Origin: Burkholderia sp. NRF60-BP8
Lineage (GTDB): Bacteria > Pseudomonadota > Gammaproteobacteria > Burkholderiales > Burkholderiaceae
Length of the DNA: 64,000 bases
NCBI RefSeq assembly: GCF_001522585.2
Contig: NZ_CP013373.1
Location: 62,001 to 126,000, forward strand
Reading direction: 5' to 3'
This document shows, piece by piece, positions 1-8,317 of the stretch; the stretch's first letter is position 1; every line of letters starts with the position of its first letter. Position numbers and translations under genes: made by a program. Below the pieces are notes generated by a model that was not told the DNA's origin, did no database searches, and saw nothing but the letters and a program-made list of their open reading frames with translations.

Positions 1-33
1 GAATCTTCCACCCTTAGGCGGTGGAGGAGGACG

Positions 34-522
34 TCAACGATTGAGCTTCCGGATGCGCTCGGCCGGCGTGATGATGTCGGTCAGGCGGATGCCGAACTTG
101 TCGTTGACGACCACGACCTCGCCCTGCGCGATCAGGCAGCCGTTCACGAGCACGTCCATCGGCTCGCCGGCCATGCCGTCGAGCTCGACGACCGAACCCT
201 GCGCGAGCTGCAGCAGGTTGCGGATCGCGATCTTCGTGCGGCCGAGCTCCACGGTCATCTTGACCGGGATGTCGAGGATCATCTCGATGTCGTTGTGCGT
301 CGAGTTCGCCGCGGCCTTCGACAGCGGCTGGAACACGCCGGCGCCCGTCGCCCCGGCCTGCACCGGCTGCTGGTTCTGCTCGGCGAGCGCGGCCGCCCAG
401 TCGTCCATGCCCGGATCCTCGTCGGCCGCGGCCGGCGCCTGCGCGTCGGCGGCCGACGCCGCGAGGGCCGCATCGGCCATCGCCTGCATGTCGTCGTCGG
501 GCGTCTGGTTCAGCTCACTCAT
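34..522 (-). CDS. fliN: Flagellar motor switch protein FliN
   Basis: FliN forms the lower part of the flagellar C-ring (switch complex) with FliM and FliG on the cytoplasmic face of the motor. The protein has a variable Ala/Asp/Gln-rich N-terminal arm of about 75 residues, followed by one SpoA/FliN domain beginning at NDIEMILDIPVKMTVELG and ending in TPAERIRKLNR. That C-terminal domain is the conserved part of the family. I chose the ATG at 522, preceded by AAGGAAGG; a GTG two codons upstream (528) is possible. The start overlaps the end of fliM by a few bases, so the two are translationally coupled in a leftward fliL-fliM-fliN operon. The next gene, probably fliO, would start beyond the left edge. 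Confidence 0.96.
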   Translation of the reverse strand: MSELNQTPDDDMQAMADAALAASAADAQAPAAADEDPGMDDWAAALAEQNQQPVQAGATGAGVFQPLSKAAANSTHNDIEMILDIPVKMTVELGRTKIAIRNLLQLAQGSVVELDGMAGEPMDVLVNGCLIAQGEVVVVNDKFGIRLTDIITPAERIRKLNR

Positions 523-1513
523 ATCCACCTTCCTTCATCGAATCGCTCGCGCCGATCATCTTCTGCACGCGCAACGCATATTGACCATTGAAAATTCCGT
601 AGCCGCACTCCATCACCGGCACGCCGTCGACCTTCGCGGTGATCGTGTCCTCGATCTCCAGCGGCAGCACGTCGCCCGCGCGCAGGTTCAGGATCTTCTC
701 GAACGTCGACGGGATCTCGGCCAGATTCGCGGTCAGCTCGACCTCGGCGGCCTGCACCTGCTGCGACAGCACGCGCACCCAGCGGCGGTCGACTTCGAGC
801 GCCTCGCCCTGGATCGGCGAGCTGAGCACGTCGCGGATCGGCTCGATCATCGAGTACGGCATGCAGATGTGCAGCGTGCCGCCCGTCGGCCCGAATTCGA
901 TCGAGAACTGCGTGACGATCACGATCTCGTTCGGCGTCGCGACGTTCGCGAACTGCGTGTGCATTTCCGAGCGCACAAATTCGAACTGCAGCGGCCGCAC
1001 GCTTTTCCATGCGGTCGTGTAGTGCTCGAACACGAGGTTCAGCAGCTTGCCGATGATCCGCTGCTCGGTGGCCGTGAAATCGCGGCCTTCGACGCGCGTG
1101 TGGAAGCGCCCGTCGCCGCCGAACAGGTTGTCGACGACGAAGAACACGAGGTTCGGGTCGAACACGAACAGCGACGTGCCGCGCAGCGGCTTCACGTGCA
1201 CCAGGTTCAGGTTCGTCGGAATCGGCAGGTTGCGGGTGAATTCGCTGTACTTCTGCACCTTCACCTGGCTGACGGAGATTTCCGCCGTGCGCCGCATGAA
1301 GTTGAAGATGCCGATCCGCAACAGGCGCGCGAAGCGGTCGTTGATGATCTCGAGGCCGGGCATCCGGCCGCGGACGATGCGCTCCTGCGTCGCGATGTTG
1401 TAGGGGCGGACGCCCGACGTGTCGCGCTGCTCGTCGACCGCATCGGTTTCGCCCGTGACGCCCTTGAGGAGGGCATCGACCTCCTCCTGGGACATGAACT
1501 CCTGGTGACCCAT
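515..1513 (-). CDS. fliM: Flagellar motor switch protein FliM
   Basis: FliM is the C-ring subunit that binds phosphorylated CheY and passes the switching signal to FliG. The N-terminus carries SQEEVDALLKGV, the conserved CheY-P binding peptide, here preceded by six residues (MGHQEF). The middle CheC-like domain and the C-terminal SpoA domain follow. At 332 residues it has the usual family length. The ATG at 1513 has a strong AAAGGAG ribosome site; the alternative ATG at 1495 would remove only the first six residues. It lies 22 bp after fliL and overlaps fliN. Confidence 0.97.
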   Translation of the reverse strand: MGHQEFMSQEEVDALLKGVTGETDAVDEQRDTSGVRPYNIATQERIVRGRMPGLEIINDRFARLLRIGIFNFMRRTAEISVSQVKVQKYSEFTRNLPIPTNLNLVHVKPLRGTSLFVFDPNLVFFVVDNLFGGDGRFHTRVEGRDFTATEQRIIGKLLNLVFEHYTTAWKSVRPLQFEFVRSEMHTQFANVATPNEIVIVTQFSIEFGPTGGTLHICMPYSMIEPIRDVLSSPIQGEALEVDRRWVRVLSQQVQAAEVELTANLAEIPSTFEKILNLRAGDVLPLEIEDTITAKVDGVPVMECGYGIFNGQYALRVQKMIGASDSMKEGGYE

Positions 1514-1535
1514 ACGCGCTCCTTTCGCGGCCGCG

Positions 1536-2036
1536 TTACTGGACGACGAACTCGGTGAACAGGACGTCGTCGACCTTCGCGCGCTGGTTGCCCGGCTGCG
1601 TCGGCTGCTCGATCAGGTCCCGCAGCTCGTTCGCGAGCGCACGTTTGCCGTCCGGCGTCGCGAGTTCCTCGGGATGCTTGTTCGACAGCGCGAGCAGGAT
1701 CCGGCTGCGGATCTCCGGCATCCGCGCGGTCAGTTGCTCCTGCGCCTTCGGGTCGGTGAGCTTCAGCGACAGGCCGACGCGCAGGTAGTGCTGCGCGCCG
1801 TCGTCGGACTGCAGGTTCACGGTCAGCGGGTCGAGCGCGAAAAACGTCGGCGCGGCAAGCGGCGCCGGCTCGGCGGGCGCGCTCGCATGGCCGACGCCAG
1901 CCTTGCTCAGGAACACGTACATGCCGCCGGCGGCGGCGGCAGCCGCGCCCAGCGCGATGACGGCGATGAGCGCGATGCGCTTGAACTTGCCGGACGAAGC
2001 CGGCTTGTCGGCGGTCGGGGTTGCGGTCGTGGCCAT
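1536..2036 (-). CDS. fliL: Flagellar basal body-associated protein FliL
   Basis: FliL is a single-pass inner-membrane protein that surrounds the stator and supports motor output. The 166-residue protein has a short cytoplasmic N-terminus, a transmembrane helix (about residues 19-40, Ala/Ile-rich) and a periplasmic FliL domain that includes the conserved stretch FFALDPLTVNLQ. I chose the ATG at 2036; an upstream start at 2069 adds 11 unlike residues. It is the first gene of the fliLMN segment. Upstream on the minus strand I see only a weak flagellar sigma-factor-like element (GCCGAACA near 2075), not enough to call a promoter. Confidence 0.93.
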   Translation of the reverse strand: MATTATPTADKPASSGKFKRIALIAVIALGAAAAAAGGMYVFLSKAGVGHASAPAEPAPLAAPTFFALDPLTVNLQSDDGAQHYLRVGLSLKLTDPKAQEQLTARMPEIRSRILLALSNKHPEELATPDGKRALANELRDLIEQPTQPGNQRAKVDDVLFTEFVVQ

Positions 2037-2295
2037 GTGAATGCGTGCGTGATGTCTCGTAGCATGCATTGTTCGGCATCCGGGCCGACGCCGATGGGCG
2101 GAAAAGAGGGGGGAATTGCGGCTATCTCAGCCGATTGTCCCGACGGTCGGCCGGGTGTCGGCTCGACGCCGGACGGCAACGGCGGGGAAAACGAACGAGG
2201 GGGCGAGGGTGGAGCGCGGCGGGCCGGAACCGGGCCGGCGGAGGAAGCGAGCGGGCGCGACGGCGGGGCGGGCGGCTGCGCCCGCCCGTGCATCG

Positions 2296-3018
2296 TCAGA
2301 TCGGCAGCAGCGTGAGCAGCGGCGCGATCAGCACCATCGCGACGCCCGCGATCATCATCGTCAGGCTCGACACGACGCCTTCCTCGCTGCCGATCTCGCG
2401 CGCCTTCGCGGTGCCCACGCCGTGGGCGGCCGCGCCGAACAGCGCGCCGCGTGCGAGCCGGGTGCGCATCGGCACGAGCGCCAGCACCAGTTCGCCGAGC
2501 AGCATCCCGCAGATGCCCGTCGCGATCACGAACAGGGCGGTGAGATCCTTCGGCGCGTGGATCTTGTCCGACACGGCGAGCGCGAAAGGCGTCGACACCG
2601 AACGTGTCATCAGCGAGCGCTGCAGTTCGGGCGACAGGTGCAGCAGCTTCGCGAGCAGCAGCGACCCGCATACGCCCGCGGTGATCCCGACCGCGACGCC
2701 GACCGACAGCGACAGCCAGTGGCGGCGGATCAGCTCGCGATACTCGTAGATCGGCACCGCGAATGCGATCGTCGCCGGGCCGAGCAGCCACATCAGCCAG
2801 CGCGTGTCGCGGAAATAGACCGAATACGGGATGCCGGTCAGCAGCACGAGCAGCACCAGCACGCCCGGCACGAATACGAGCGGCGAGAACAGCAGCGTCT
2901 TCTTGTACGCATAGAGCCGCTTCGACGCGAAATACAGCACGACCGTCAGCACGAAGCAGCCGACGGAGATCGCGGTATTCACGCGGTCGGCGGGCAGGTT
3001 CGACAGCGCGGCGAACAT
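2296..3018 (-). CDS. LrgB/CidB family inner-membrane protein
   Basis: This 240-residue, highly hydrophobic protein matches the LrgB (PF04172) family in length and motifs, including SVSTPFALAVSDKI, GELVL and the glycine/histidine-rich AAHGVGTAKAREIGSEEG near the C-terminus. LrgB partners with the small holin-like LrgA; in various bacteria such pairs affect murein hydrolase activity and programmed lysis, or act as pyruvate transporters. Which applies here cannot be read from the sequence. The gene follows the LrgA-type gene by 13 bp, so the two are co-transcribed leftward. No T-tailed terminator was seen after the stop. Confidence 0.9.
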   Translation of the reverse strand: MFAALSNLPADRVNTAISVGCFVLTVVLYFASKRLYAYKKTLLFSPLVFVPGVLVLLVLLTGIPYSVYFRDTRWLMWLLGPATIAFAVPIYEYRELIRRHWLSLSVGVAVGITAGVCGSLLLAKLLHLSPELQRSLMTRSVSTPFALAVSDKIHAPKDLTALFVIATGICGMLLGELVLALVPMRTRLARGALFGAAAHGVGTAKAREIGSEEGVVSSLTMMIAGVAMVLIAPLLTLLPI

Positions 3019-3031
3019 GGGCGGCTCCGGC

Positions 3032-3505
3032 TCAGTGAGCGATGGCGCTCAGGCGCGTACGGCGGCGCGCGGCGAATACGCGCTGCGCGGCGAGCCGGCG
3101 TTCGAGCTTCGCGGCGAGATCGACCGCCACGGCCACCGCGACCATCACGAACGCGGTGCCGGCAAGCATCACCAGCGCGATGCGCCAGCCGTCCTCGCGG
3201 AACAGCCCGCCGTACTGCACGGCCGCGACGGCGGCCGGCACGAAGAACAGCAGCATGTCGGACAGCAGCCAGTTCGCGCCGTCCTTCACCCACGCCGGCG
3301 CGACGCGACCCGAGAACAGCAGCACGAGCAGCACCGCGAGGCCGATCACACCGGACGGAATCGGCAGCCCGACCTTGCGCACGGCCCAGTCGACCGCCAT
3401 CCACAGCACGCCGAGCGCGGTGGCCTGCAGCACGATCCGGCCCGTGTGCGCGAGGCTGCCCGACGCGGCAGGGCGGGCGGCGGCAGTGGCGGTCGGCTTG
3501 TTCAT
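3032..3505 (-). CDS. LrgA/CidA family holin-like protein
   Basis: A small membrane protein with about four hydrophobic segments. It contains the family signature around GLPIPSGVIGLAVLLVLL and VKDGANWLLSDMLLFFVPAAV, typical of LrgA/CidA (PF03788). The N-terminal 20 residues are Ala/Thr-rich and probably cytoplasmic; the C-terminal tail is basic. I chose the ATG at 3505, which has GGAG seven bases upstream; the ATG at 3517 has no ribosome site. It is the promoter-proximal gene of the LrgA-LrgB pair and faces a LysR regulator across a 141-bp divergent intergenic region, an arrangement that in other bacteria places the pair under LysR (CidR-like) control. Confidence 0.88.
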   Translation of the reverse strand: MNKPTATAAARPAASGSLAHTGRIVLQATALGVLWMAVDWAVRKVGLPIPSGVIGLAVLLVLLFSGRVAPAWVKDGANWLLSDMLLFFVPAAVAAVQYGGLFREDGWRIALVMLAGTAFVMVAVAVAVDLAAKLERRLAAQRVFAARRRTRLSAIAH

Positions 3506-3646
3506 GACGGGCTCCATACGGATGTTTCTGTCGATGGCGTCAGTATAGGGTTTCCCCTAACCATAAATAAAATGACTTGTCTCTATCCTTATCATTCCAA
3601 TTCGGAATTCGTTTTGATGTTGCCGCACCAATCTGGGGAGTGATCG

Positions 3647-4573
3647 ATGGAATTGCGCGCGCTGCGATACTTCGTCGAGGTGGTTCGCCAGCAGAGCTTC
3701 ACTGCGGCGGCCGACAAGCTGTTCGTCACGCAACCGACCATCAGCAAGATGGTGAAGGCGCTGGAAGACGAGATCGGTTCGCCGCTCCTGCTGCGCGACG
3801 GCCGGCAGATGGTGCTGACCGACGCCGGGCGGATCGTGTTCCAGCGCGGCCAGGACGTGCTCGCCGCGCAGGCGCAGCTGCAATCGGAGCTGAACGATCT
3901 CGGCACGCTCGGACGCGGCGAGCTGACCATCGGCATTCCGCCGCTCGGCGGTTCGCTGTTCACGCCGATCATCGCCGCATACAAGCAGCGCTATCCGAAC
4001 ATCGAGCTGAAGCTGTTCGAGCAAGGTGCGCGGATGATCGAGGCCGCGCTGACGTCGGGCGAGCTGGAACTCGGGGGGCTGCTCGAGCCCGTCGATCCGG
4101 GCACGTTCGAGCGGCTGCCGATGGTGCGCGCGCCGCTGTGGCTCGTCGCGCCGCGCGAGTCGCGCTGGGAGGAGCACGCGGCCGTGCCGCTCGCGGATCT
4201 CGCACGCGAATCGTTCGTGTTCTATGCGGAAAGCCTCGCGCTGCACGATGCGGTGCTCGATGCGTGCCGGCAGGCCGGCTTCACGCCGTCGATCGTGAGC
4301 CGCAGCGGCCACTGGGATTTCATGGCCGCGCTCGTGCATGCGGGCGTCGGCATCGCGCTGCTGCCCGAGCCGTATTGCCGGCGGCTCGACGCGGGTCAGT
4401 TCACGTGCCGGCCGATCGTCGAGCCGGAAATCACGTGGGCGATCGCGCTCGGCTGGCTGAAGAAAGGCTACCTGTCGCACGCGGCGCGGGCATGGCTCGA
4501 CGTCGCGCGGGCGACGCTGCCGCTCGCGGCGGGCGACGATCTGGCGTTCGGGGGGTTGCGGGCGAGGGAGTGA
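3647..4573 (+). CDS. LysR-family transcriptional regulator, CidR-like by context
   Basis: A 308-residue LysR-type regulator. The N-terminal winged helix-turn-helix (residues 1-60) starts MELRALRYFVEVVRQQSFT and includes TQPTISKMVKALEDEIG. The rest is a periplasmic-binding-like effector domain (about 90-300). GGGGAG lies just before the ATG. Its divergent position next to the LrgA-LrgB genes makes it their likely activator, by analogy with CidR; the effector is not known from sequence. The intergenic region (3506-3646) is AT-rich for this genome around 3560-3600, consistent with overlapping promoters. Confidence 0.9.
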   Translation: MELRALRYFVEVVRQQSFTAAADKLFVTQPTISKMVKALEDEIGSPLLLRDGRQMVLTDAGRIVFQRGQDVLAAQAQLQSELNDLGTLGRGELTIGIPPLGGSLFTPIIAAYKQRYPNIELKLFEQGARMIEAALTSGELELGGLLEPVDPGTFERLPMVRAPLWLVAPRESRWEEHAAVPLADLARESFVFYAESLALHDAVLDACRQAGFTPSIVSRSGHWDFMAALVHAGVGIALLPEPYCRRLDAGQFTCRPIVEPEITWAIALGWLKKGYLSHAARAWLDVARATLPLAAGDDLAFGGLRARE

Positions 4574-4595
4574 GGGTCGCTCAGGCTCGGCGCGA

Positions 4596-4982
4596 TCAGA
4601 CGTGCCGAATCGGGCCCGGATACCGGGCCACCGTATGGTCGTGCGTGAGCAACGTGACGCCTTCCGAAATCGCCTGGGCGATCAGGACCCGATCGAACGG
4701 ATCACGATGCACTGCCGGCAGTTGTTCCACGGCGAGAACGTGCTCGCTCGTGATCGGCAATTCGACGTAGCCGGCGTCGAGCAGATTGCGACGCAGCACG
4801 TGCGGATCGACTTGAAAATCATTGCGGTCGAGCCCGCGCTTGATCACGATCTCCCACAGACTTGCGACGCTGAACAACAGGATATGGGCGGGATCCTCGA
4901 TGAGCGTGCGGGCTTGATCCGGCAATTCGGTCGCGTCCGCCGCCGCCCAAAGGATCAGGTGCGTATCGAGCAGCAGTTTCAC
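4596..4982 (-). CDS. PIN-domain type II toxin (VapC-like)
   Basis: A 128-residue PIN-domain protein, predicted to be a metal-dependent ribonuclease toxin. The acidic residues of the family are in place: D6 (LLLDTH), E44 (SLWEIVIK), D94/D97 (HRDPFDRVL) and D115 (THDHTV). The start is a GTG at 4982 that overlaps the antitoxin stop codon (GTGA), with GAGG upstream, so toxin translation is coupled to antitoxin translation. The pattern fits the PIN subgroup usually paired with Phd/YefM-type antitoxins (COG3744-like). The target RNA is unknown. Confidence 0.9.
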   Translation of the reverse strand: MKLLLDTHLILWAAADATELPDQARTLIEDPAHILLFSVASLWEIVIKRGLDRNDFQVDPHVLRRNLLDAGYVELPITSEHVLAVEQLPAVHRDPFDRVLIAQAISEGVTLLTHDHTVARYPGPIRHV

Positions 4983-5227
4983 GCGTCGCCCTCGAACAGC
5001 TTCCGGATGGCCTCGTCGCCCATCGTGTCGAAGTCGGGCGGCACGACGATCTGCCCCTTCATGAAGCCGATCCGCGCCGGCCGGGGCGCCTCGGGCGCAT
5101 CGATCGGCACGACCTTGACGAGCGGCTTGCCGGCCTTCGCGATCACGAATGGTTCACCCGCGTGAACTGCCTCGTCAATCAGACGCGACAGGTTCGTCTT
5201 CGCGTCATGCATGTTGTAGGTCTGCAT
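4979..5227 (-). CDS. Phd/YefM-family antitoxin
   Basis: An 82-residue protein with the Phd/YefM N-terminal fold: TYNMHDAKTNLSRLIDEAV, followed by GEPFVIAKAGKPLVKVVPID. This part dimerises and binds DNA; the C-terminal half (KGQIVVPPDFDTMGDEAIRKLF) is the usual toxin-neutralising tail. I chose the ATG at 5227 with GAGGG upstream. It is the first gene of the bicistron and very likely represses its own promoter through the dyad at 5241-5275. Confidence 0.9.
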   Translation of the reverse strand: MQTYNMHDAKTNLSRLIDEAVHAGEPFVIAKAGKPLVKVVPIDAPEAPRPARIGFMKGQIVVPPDFDTMGDEAIRKLFEGDA

Positions 5228-5240
5228 GGCATCCCTCAAA

Positions 5241-5275
5241 TGAACTAAGTTTAGTCAATTTGTTAGCTTAGTTCA
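5241..5275. promoter_or_regulatory. Dyad upstream of the antitoxin gene, candidate autoregulatory operator
   Basis: A perfect 9-bp inverted repeat, TGAACTAAG at 5241-5249 and CTTAGTTCA at 5267-5275, encloses an AT-rich spacer that itself contains TTAGTCAA and TTAGC elements. It lies 13 bp upstream of the antitoxin start. Read on the minus strand, the spacer contains TTGACT, which resembles a -35 box. The site and position suit self-repression by a Phd-type antitoxin; binding is inferred. Confidence 0.5.
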
Positions 5276-5332
5276 CGGGGGACACGTCCGCAAGGTCCGC
5301 GGTCGCCCGATACAAAGCCGCCCGGCGTGTCC

Positions 5333-6895
5333 TCAATGCCCCATCGCCGGCCCCGCACCCTTCTTCGGCTTCGTGATCCACACGAGCGCCGCGAGCGCGA
5401 TGAACACCACCGCCGACAGGTGGAAGAAGTCGTTGGTCGCCATCATGAAGCCCTGCTGCGTGACGAGCTGGTTGAGCTGCGCATTGGCCGTCTGGCCGAC
5501 GATGCCGAGCTGCGCGAGCGCGCCCTGGTAGTCGGTCGTGTTCTGCGCGTAGACGCTCACCGATTCGGACAGCCGCGCATGATGGTAGATCGCGTCGTTC
5601 TCCCAGAACGTCGAGCTGGCCGCGGTGCCGATCGCGCCCGACAGCGTGCGCAGGAAGTTCGACAGCCCCGACGCGCTCGCGAGCCGTTCGTCGGAGATGC
5701 TCGACAGCGTGATCGTCGTCATCGGCACGAAGAAACACGCGACGCCGATGCCCTGCACGAGCCGCGGCAGGATCACGTGGTTGAACGGCACGTCGAGCGT
5801 GAACGTCGCGTTCCACATCGACACGCCCGCGAACACGATGAACGCGAAGCTCGCGACCATCCGCAGGTCGAGCCGGTGCATGTTGCGGCCGATCAGCGGC
5901 GACAGCACGAGCGCGAGCAGCCCGACCGGCGCGGTCGCGAGGCCGGCCTTGCCGGCCGTGTAGCCCATCACCGTCTGCAGCCACAGCGGAAAGATCACGA
6001 CCGAGCCGAAGAACGCCATGAAGCCGAACGAGATGATCAGCGCGCCGAGCGCGAAGTTGCGGTCCTTGAAGAGCGACAGGTCGACCACCGGCTCCTTCTC
6101 GGTCGCCTCCCACACGAGCATGAACGCGAGCGACACGACCGCGATCAGCGCGAGCGCGACGATGAACGACGAGTTGAACCAGTCGCGGTCCTTGCCGAGG
6201 TCGAGCATCATCTGCAGGCACGACACGCCGATCACGAGCAGCGCGAGGCCGATCGCGTCGATCCGCTGCTTCGACGTCTTCGTTTCGCGGCCGCGCAGCA
6301 GGAAGTACGCGCAGGTCGCCGAGAACACGCCGATCGGCAGGTTGATGTAGAAGATCCACGGCCACGTGTAGTTATCGCTGATCCAGCCGCCCAGCAACGG
6401 GCCGAAGATCGGCGCGACGATCACCGTCATCGCCCACAGCCCGAGCGCAAGCCCGCGTTTCGCGGGCGGGTAGCTGCGCATCAGGATCGTCTGCGACAGC
6501 GGCACCATCGGCCCCGACACGAGGCCCTGCAGCAGCCGGAACGCGATCAGCGTCTCGAAGTTCGACGCGAGGCCGCACAGCGCCGACGCGATCGTGAACG
6601 CGAGCACCGACAGCGTGAACAGCCTCACTTCGCCGACCCGCCGCGCGAGCCAGCCGGTGAGCGGCACCGCGATCGCTGACGCGACCGAGTACGACGAAAT
6701 CACCCACGTGCCCTCGCTCGTCGCGACGCCGAGGCTGCCCGAGATGGTCGGCACCGCGACGTTCGCGATCGACGTGTCGAGCACTTCCATGAAGGTGCCG
6801 AGCGCGAGCCCGACGGTCAGCAGCGCGAGCGCACCGCCGGTCAGCGGTGCCGGTTCGGCAGCGGGGGAGGGGGCGGATGCCGTGGTGGCGGACAT
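5333..6895 (-). CDS. EmrB/QacA-type MFS multidrug exporter (DHA2, 14 TMS)
   Basis: A 520-residue major facilitator of the DHA2 family. It has the hydrophobic profile of 14 membrane segments and the motifs TFMEVLDTSIANVAVPTISG (helix 1), GWLARRVGEVRLF (motif A region) and PMVPLSQTIL...PPAKRGLALGLWAM. EmrB proteins export hydrophobic drugs by proton antiport, normally together with an EmrA adaptor and an outer-membrane channel. The ATG at 6895 has AGGAG upstream. A MarR regulator lies 177 bp upstream on the same strand. No EmrA gene is adjacent, while an outer-membrane channel gene lies divergently about 0.8 kb beyond the MarR gene. Confidence 0.92.
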   Translation of the reverse strand: MSATTASAPSPAAEPAPLTGGALALLTVGLALGTFMEVLDTSIANVAVPTISGSLGVATSEGTWVISSYSVASAIAVPLTGWLARRVGEVRLFTLSVLAFTIASALCGLASNFETLIAFRLLQGLVSGPMVPLSQTILMRSYPPAKRGLALGLWAMTVIVAPIFGPLLGGWISDNYTWPWIFYINLPIGVFSATCAYFLLRGRETKTSKQRIDAIGLALLVIGVSCLQMMLDLGKDRDWFNSSFIVALALIAVVSLAFMLVWEATEKEPVVDLSLFKDRNFALGALIISFGFMAFFGSVVIFPLWLQTVMGYTAGKAGLATAPVGLLALVLSPLIGRNMHRLDLRMVASFAFIVFAGVSMWNATFTLDVPFNHVILPRLVQGIGVACFFVPMTTITLSSISDERLASASGLSNFLRTLSGAIGTAASSTFWENDAIYHHARLSESVSVYAQNTTDYQGALAQLGIVGQTANAQLNQLVTQQGFMMATNDFFHLSAVVFIALAALVWITKPKKGAGPAMGH

Positions 6896-7072
6896 CGGAA
6901 TCTCCTAGACGCGGCGCGCGCGACGCGCCGGCACAACGCACGGACGCGCGACGCAGCGCGGCCCGGCCGGGTGGAATGAAAAAGGGGAAAGGTGGAGCGC
7001 GTGCCTCGTCATCTTCTGCCCAGACAGAGAAATAAGCGAATGTTTAACTGAGACATGAGGGCTCCACGCGCA

Positions 7073-7561
7073 TCAGCAGTCGGCTTCGTCAGGCTTCGGG
7101 CAGCCGGTCGAACCGGGCCCGTTGGCGATGAAGCGCTGCAGCAGGCCGGTGAGCGTCGCGAGTTCGTCGGCCGAGAAGCCTTCGAGCTGCGCGTTGAGCA
7201 CGGTCGCGACCAGCGACGGCAGCGCGCGGGCGGCTTCGACGCCGCGCTCGGTGAGCGTCAGCTCGATCATCCGGCGGTCCTGCTCGCTGCGCGTGCGTGC
7301 GATCAGCCCCTTGCGTTCGAGCCGGTCGAGCATGCGCGTCATCGACCCGCTGTCGTACGACATCTTGCGCGACAGTTCGAACGGCGTGCGTGCGTAGCCG
7401 CGCGACAGCAGCAGGATCACGCCGATCTGCTGCGCGGTAAGGTCGAACGGCTCGAGCGCACGATCCATCCGCTCGACGAGCGCCTGCTTCGCCTTCGACA
7501 GGTAATAGCCGAGGCTCGTTTCCAGCGCGATGTTCTCGGGATCGTAGAGGCCGCCGGTCAT
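7073..7561 (-). CDS. MarR-family transcriptional regulator of the efflux locus
   Basis: A 162-residue winged-helix MarR protein. The recognition region reads LTAQQIGVILLLSRGY ... KMSYDSGSMTRMLDRLERKGLI, and the wing ARTRSEQDRRMIELTLTERG matches the family DxRxxxxxLT pattern. MarR proteins are usually repressors released by small phenolic or drug-like ligands. It sits directly upstream of the EmrB-type gene on the same strand and opposite a small membrane-protein gene. It probably controls EmrB and itself through the dyad at 7624-7637. A cysteine pair near the C-terminus (GCPKPDEADC) could be redox-sensitive but is unproven. Confidence 0.9.
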   Translation of the reverse strand: MTGGLYDPENIALETSLGYYLSKAKQALVERMDRALEPFDLTAQQIGVILLLSRGYARTPFELSRKMSYDSGSMTRMLDRLERKGLIARTRSEQDRRMIELTLTERGVEAARALPSLVATVLNAQLEGFSADELATLTGLLQRFIANGPGSTGCPKPDEADC

Positions 7562-7623
7562 ACGATTGCGCGCGCAGCAATAGTGCGTTTCGGGTTAAAA
7601 CGCGCCCAGTATCTTGAAAAATG

Positions 7624-7637
7624 ATTGCTTAGTCAAT
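7624..7637. promoter_or_regulatory. Candidate MarR operator
   Basis: ATTGCTTAGTCAAT is a partial palindrome (outer ATTG/CAAT arms) in the AT-rich divergent region between the MarR gene and the small membrane-protein gene. Its size and TTG...CAA ends resemble binding sites of MarR/EmrR proteins. It lies 63 bp upstream of the MarR start. Assignment rests on form and position only. Confidence 0.4.
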
Positions 7638-7735
7638 ATTATTTGAGTCAACCAGTTACGACGTGCATGTTGCACTGCCGGAGACTATGTTCTGACCGAT
7701 CAGCCCGCGCTGCCGGGCACCCGAGGATGTTCGCG

Positions 7736-8020
7736 ATGCTGTTCCTGAAAAATGCCGCCGGCGCGTTGCGCCGCAATCTGACCGATACCGCTCATCATGT
7801 GTTTTCCGGGCCGCACCGCGGCTGGAAAATCGCGCTGTACGTGACGATGCTGGTCGTGCCTGGCGGCTCGCTCGCGGCGCTCGGGTTCGCATGGTTCGAT
7901 CATCGTCGGCAGCGCAACGCGAAGGGCGGCGCGCGCCGCACGAGCCAGCCGGCCGCGACGGAGCCGTCGACATGGCGCGCCGCCGCCGAACCCGTCCCGG
8001 CGCCCGTGCGCTGCCACTGA
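7736..8020 (+). CDS. Small predicted membrane protein, function unknown
   Basis: A 94-residue product starting MLFLKNAAGALRRNLTDTAHH. One hydrophobic segment (about residues 23-46, including IALYVTMLVVPGGSLAALGFAW) is followed by a basic DHRRQR stop-transfer region and a low-complexity Ala/Pro/Thr tail. I chose the ATG at 7736, which has CGAGG about nine bases upstream; the longer frame begins upstream without a ribosome site. It is divergent from the MarR gene and precedes the efflux channel gene by about 300 bp. I do not recognise the family; coding status is supported by frame and context only. Confidence 0.55.
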   Translation: MLFLKNAAGALRRNLTDTAHHVFSGPHRGWKIALYVTMLVVPGGSLAALGFAWFDHRRQRNAKGGARRTSQPAATEPSTWRAAAEPVPAPVRCH

Positions 8021-8317
8021 CGCCGCACCGCTTCCGCGCGCCACACTATCCCGGCCCGATTCCAGTCTGTCCGATCGCCCGCCGCGTCACGCGCGGCCGG
8101 CGTCGTATGCCCGTTCGCCCGCCTGCCGTCCCGCAAGCAAGCCGTAATGGCCGGTAACCCGGCCCGCCGCGCCGGTAACACATCCGGGCCGCCGCGCACC
8201 GTACCCTTAGGGCTGCGCAGCTTTCTCGCCGTCAGTTACCATTTGTCCGCCAGCGGCACGACGACCGCATCGCGCGGCGCCGCTCGCCGGCCGCCACGCC
8301 CAGACAGGAAAACCACC

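Noticed and set aside
41..1558. Long plus-strand open frame over fliN and fliM
   Set aside because: It is antisense to two well-conserved flagellar genes and has an Arg/His-rich composition typical of a GC-rich shadow frame.
2220..2295. Terminator after the LrgB-type gene
   Set aside because: A GC hairpin (GGGCGGGCG/CGCCCGCCC) is present but no T-tract follows on the minus strand.
4596..5275. Genomic island around the toxin-antitoxin pair
   Set aside because: No integrase, tRNA, direct repeats or clear composition shift; the pair occupies only 0.7 kb between ordinary genes.
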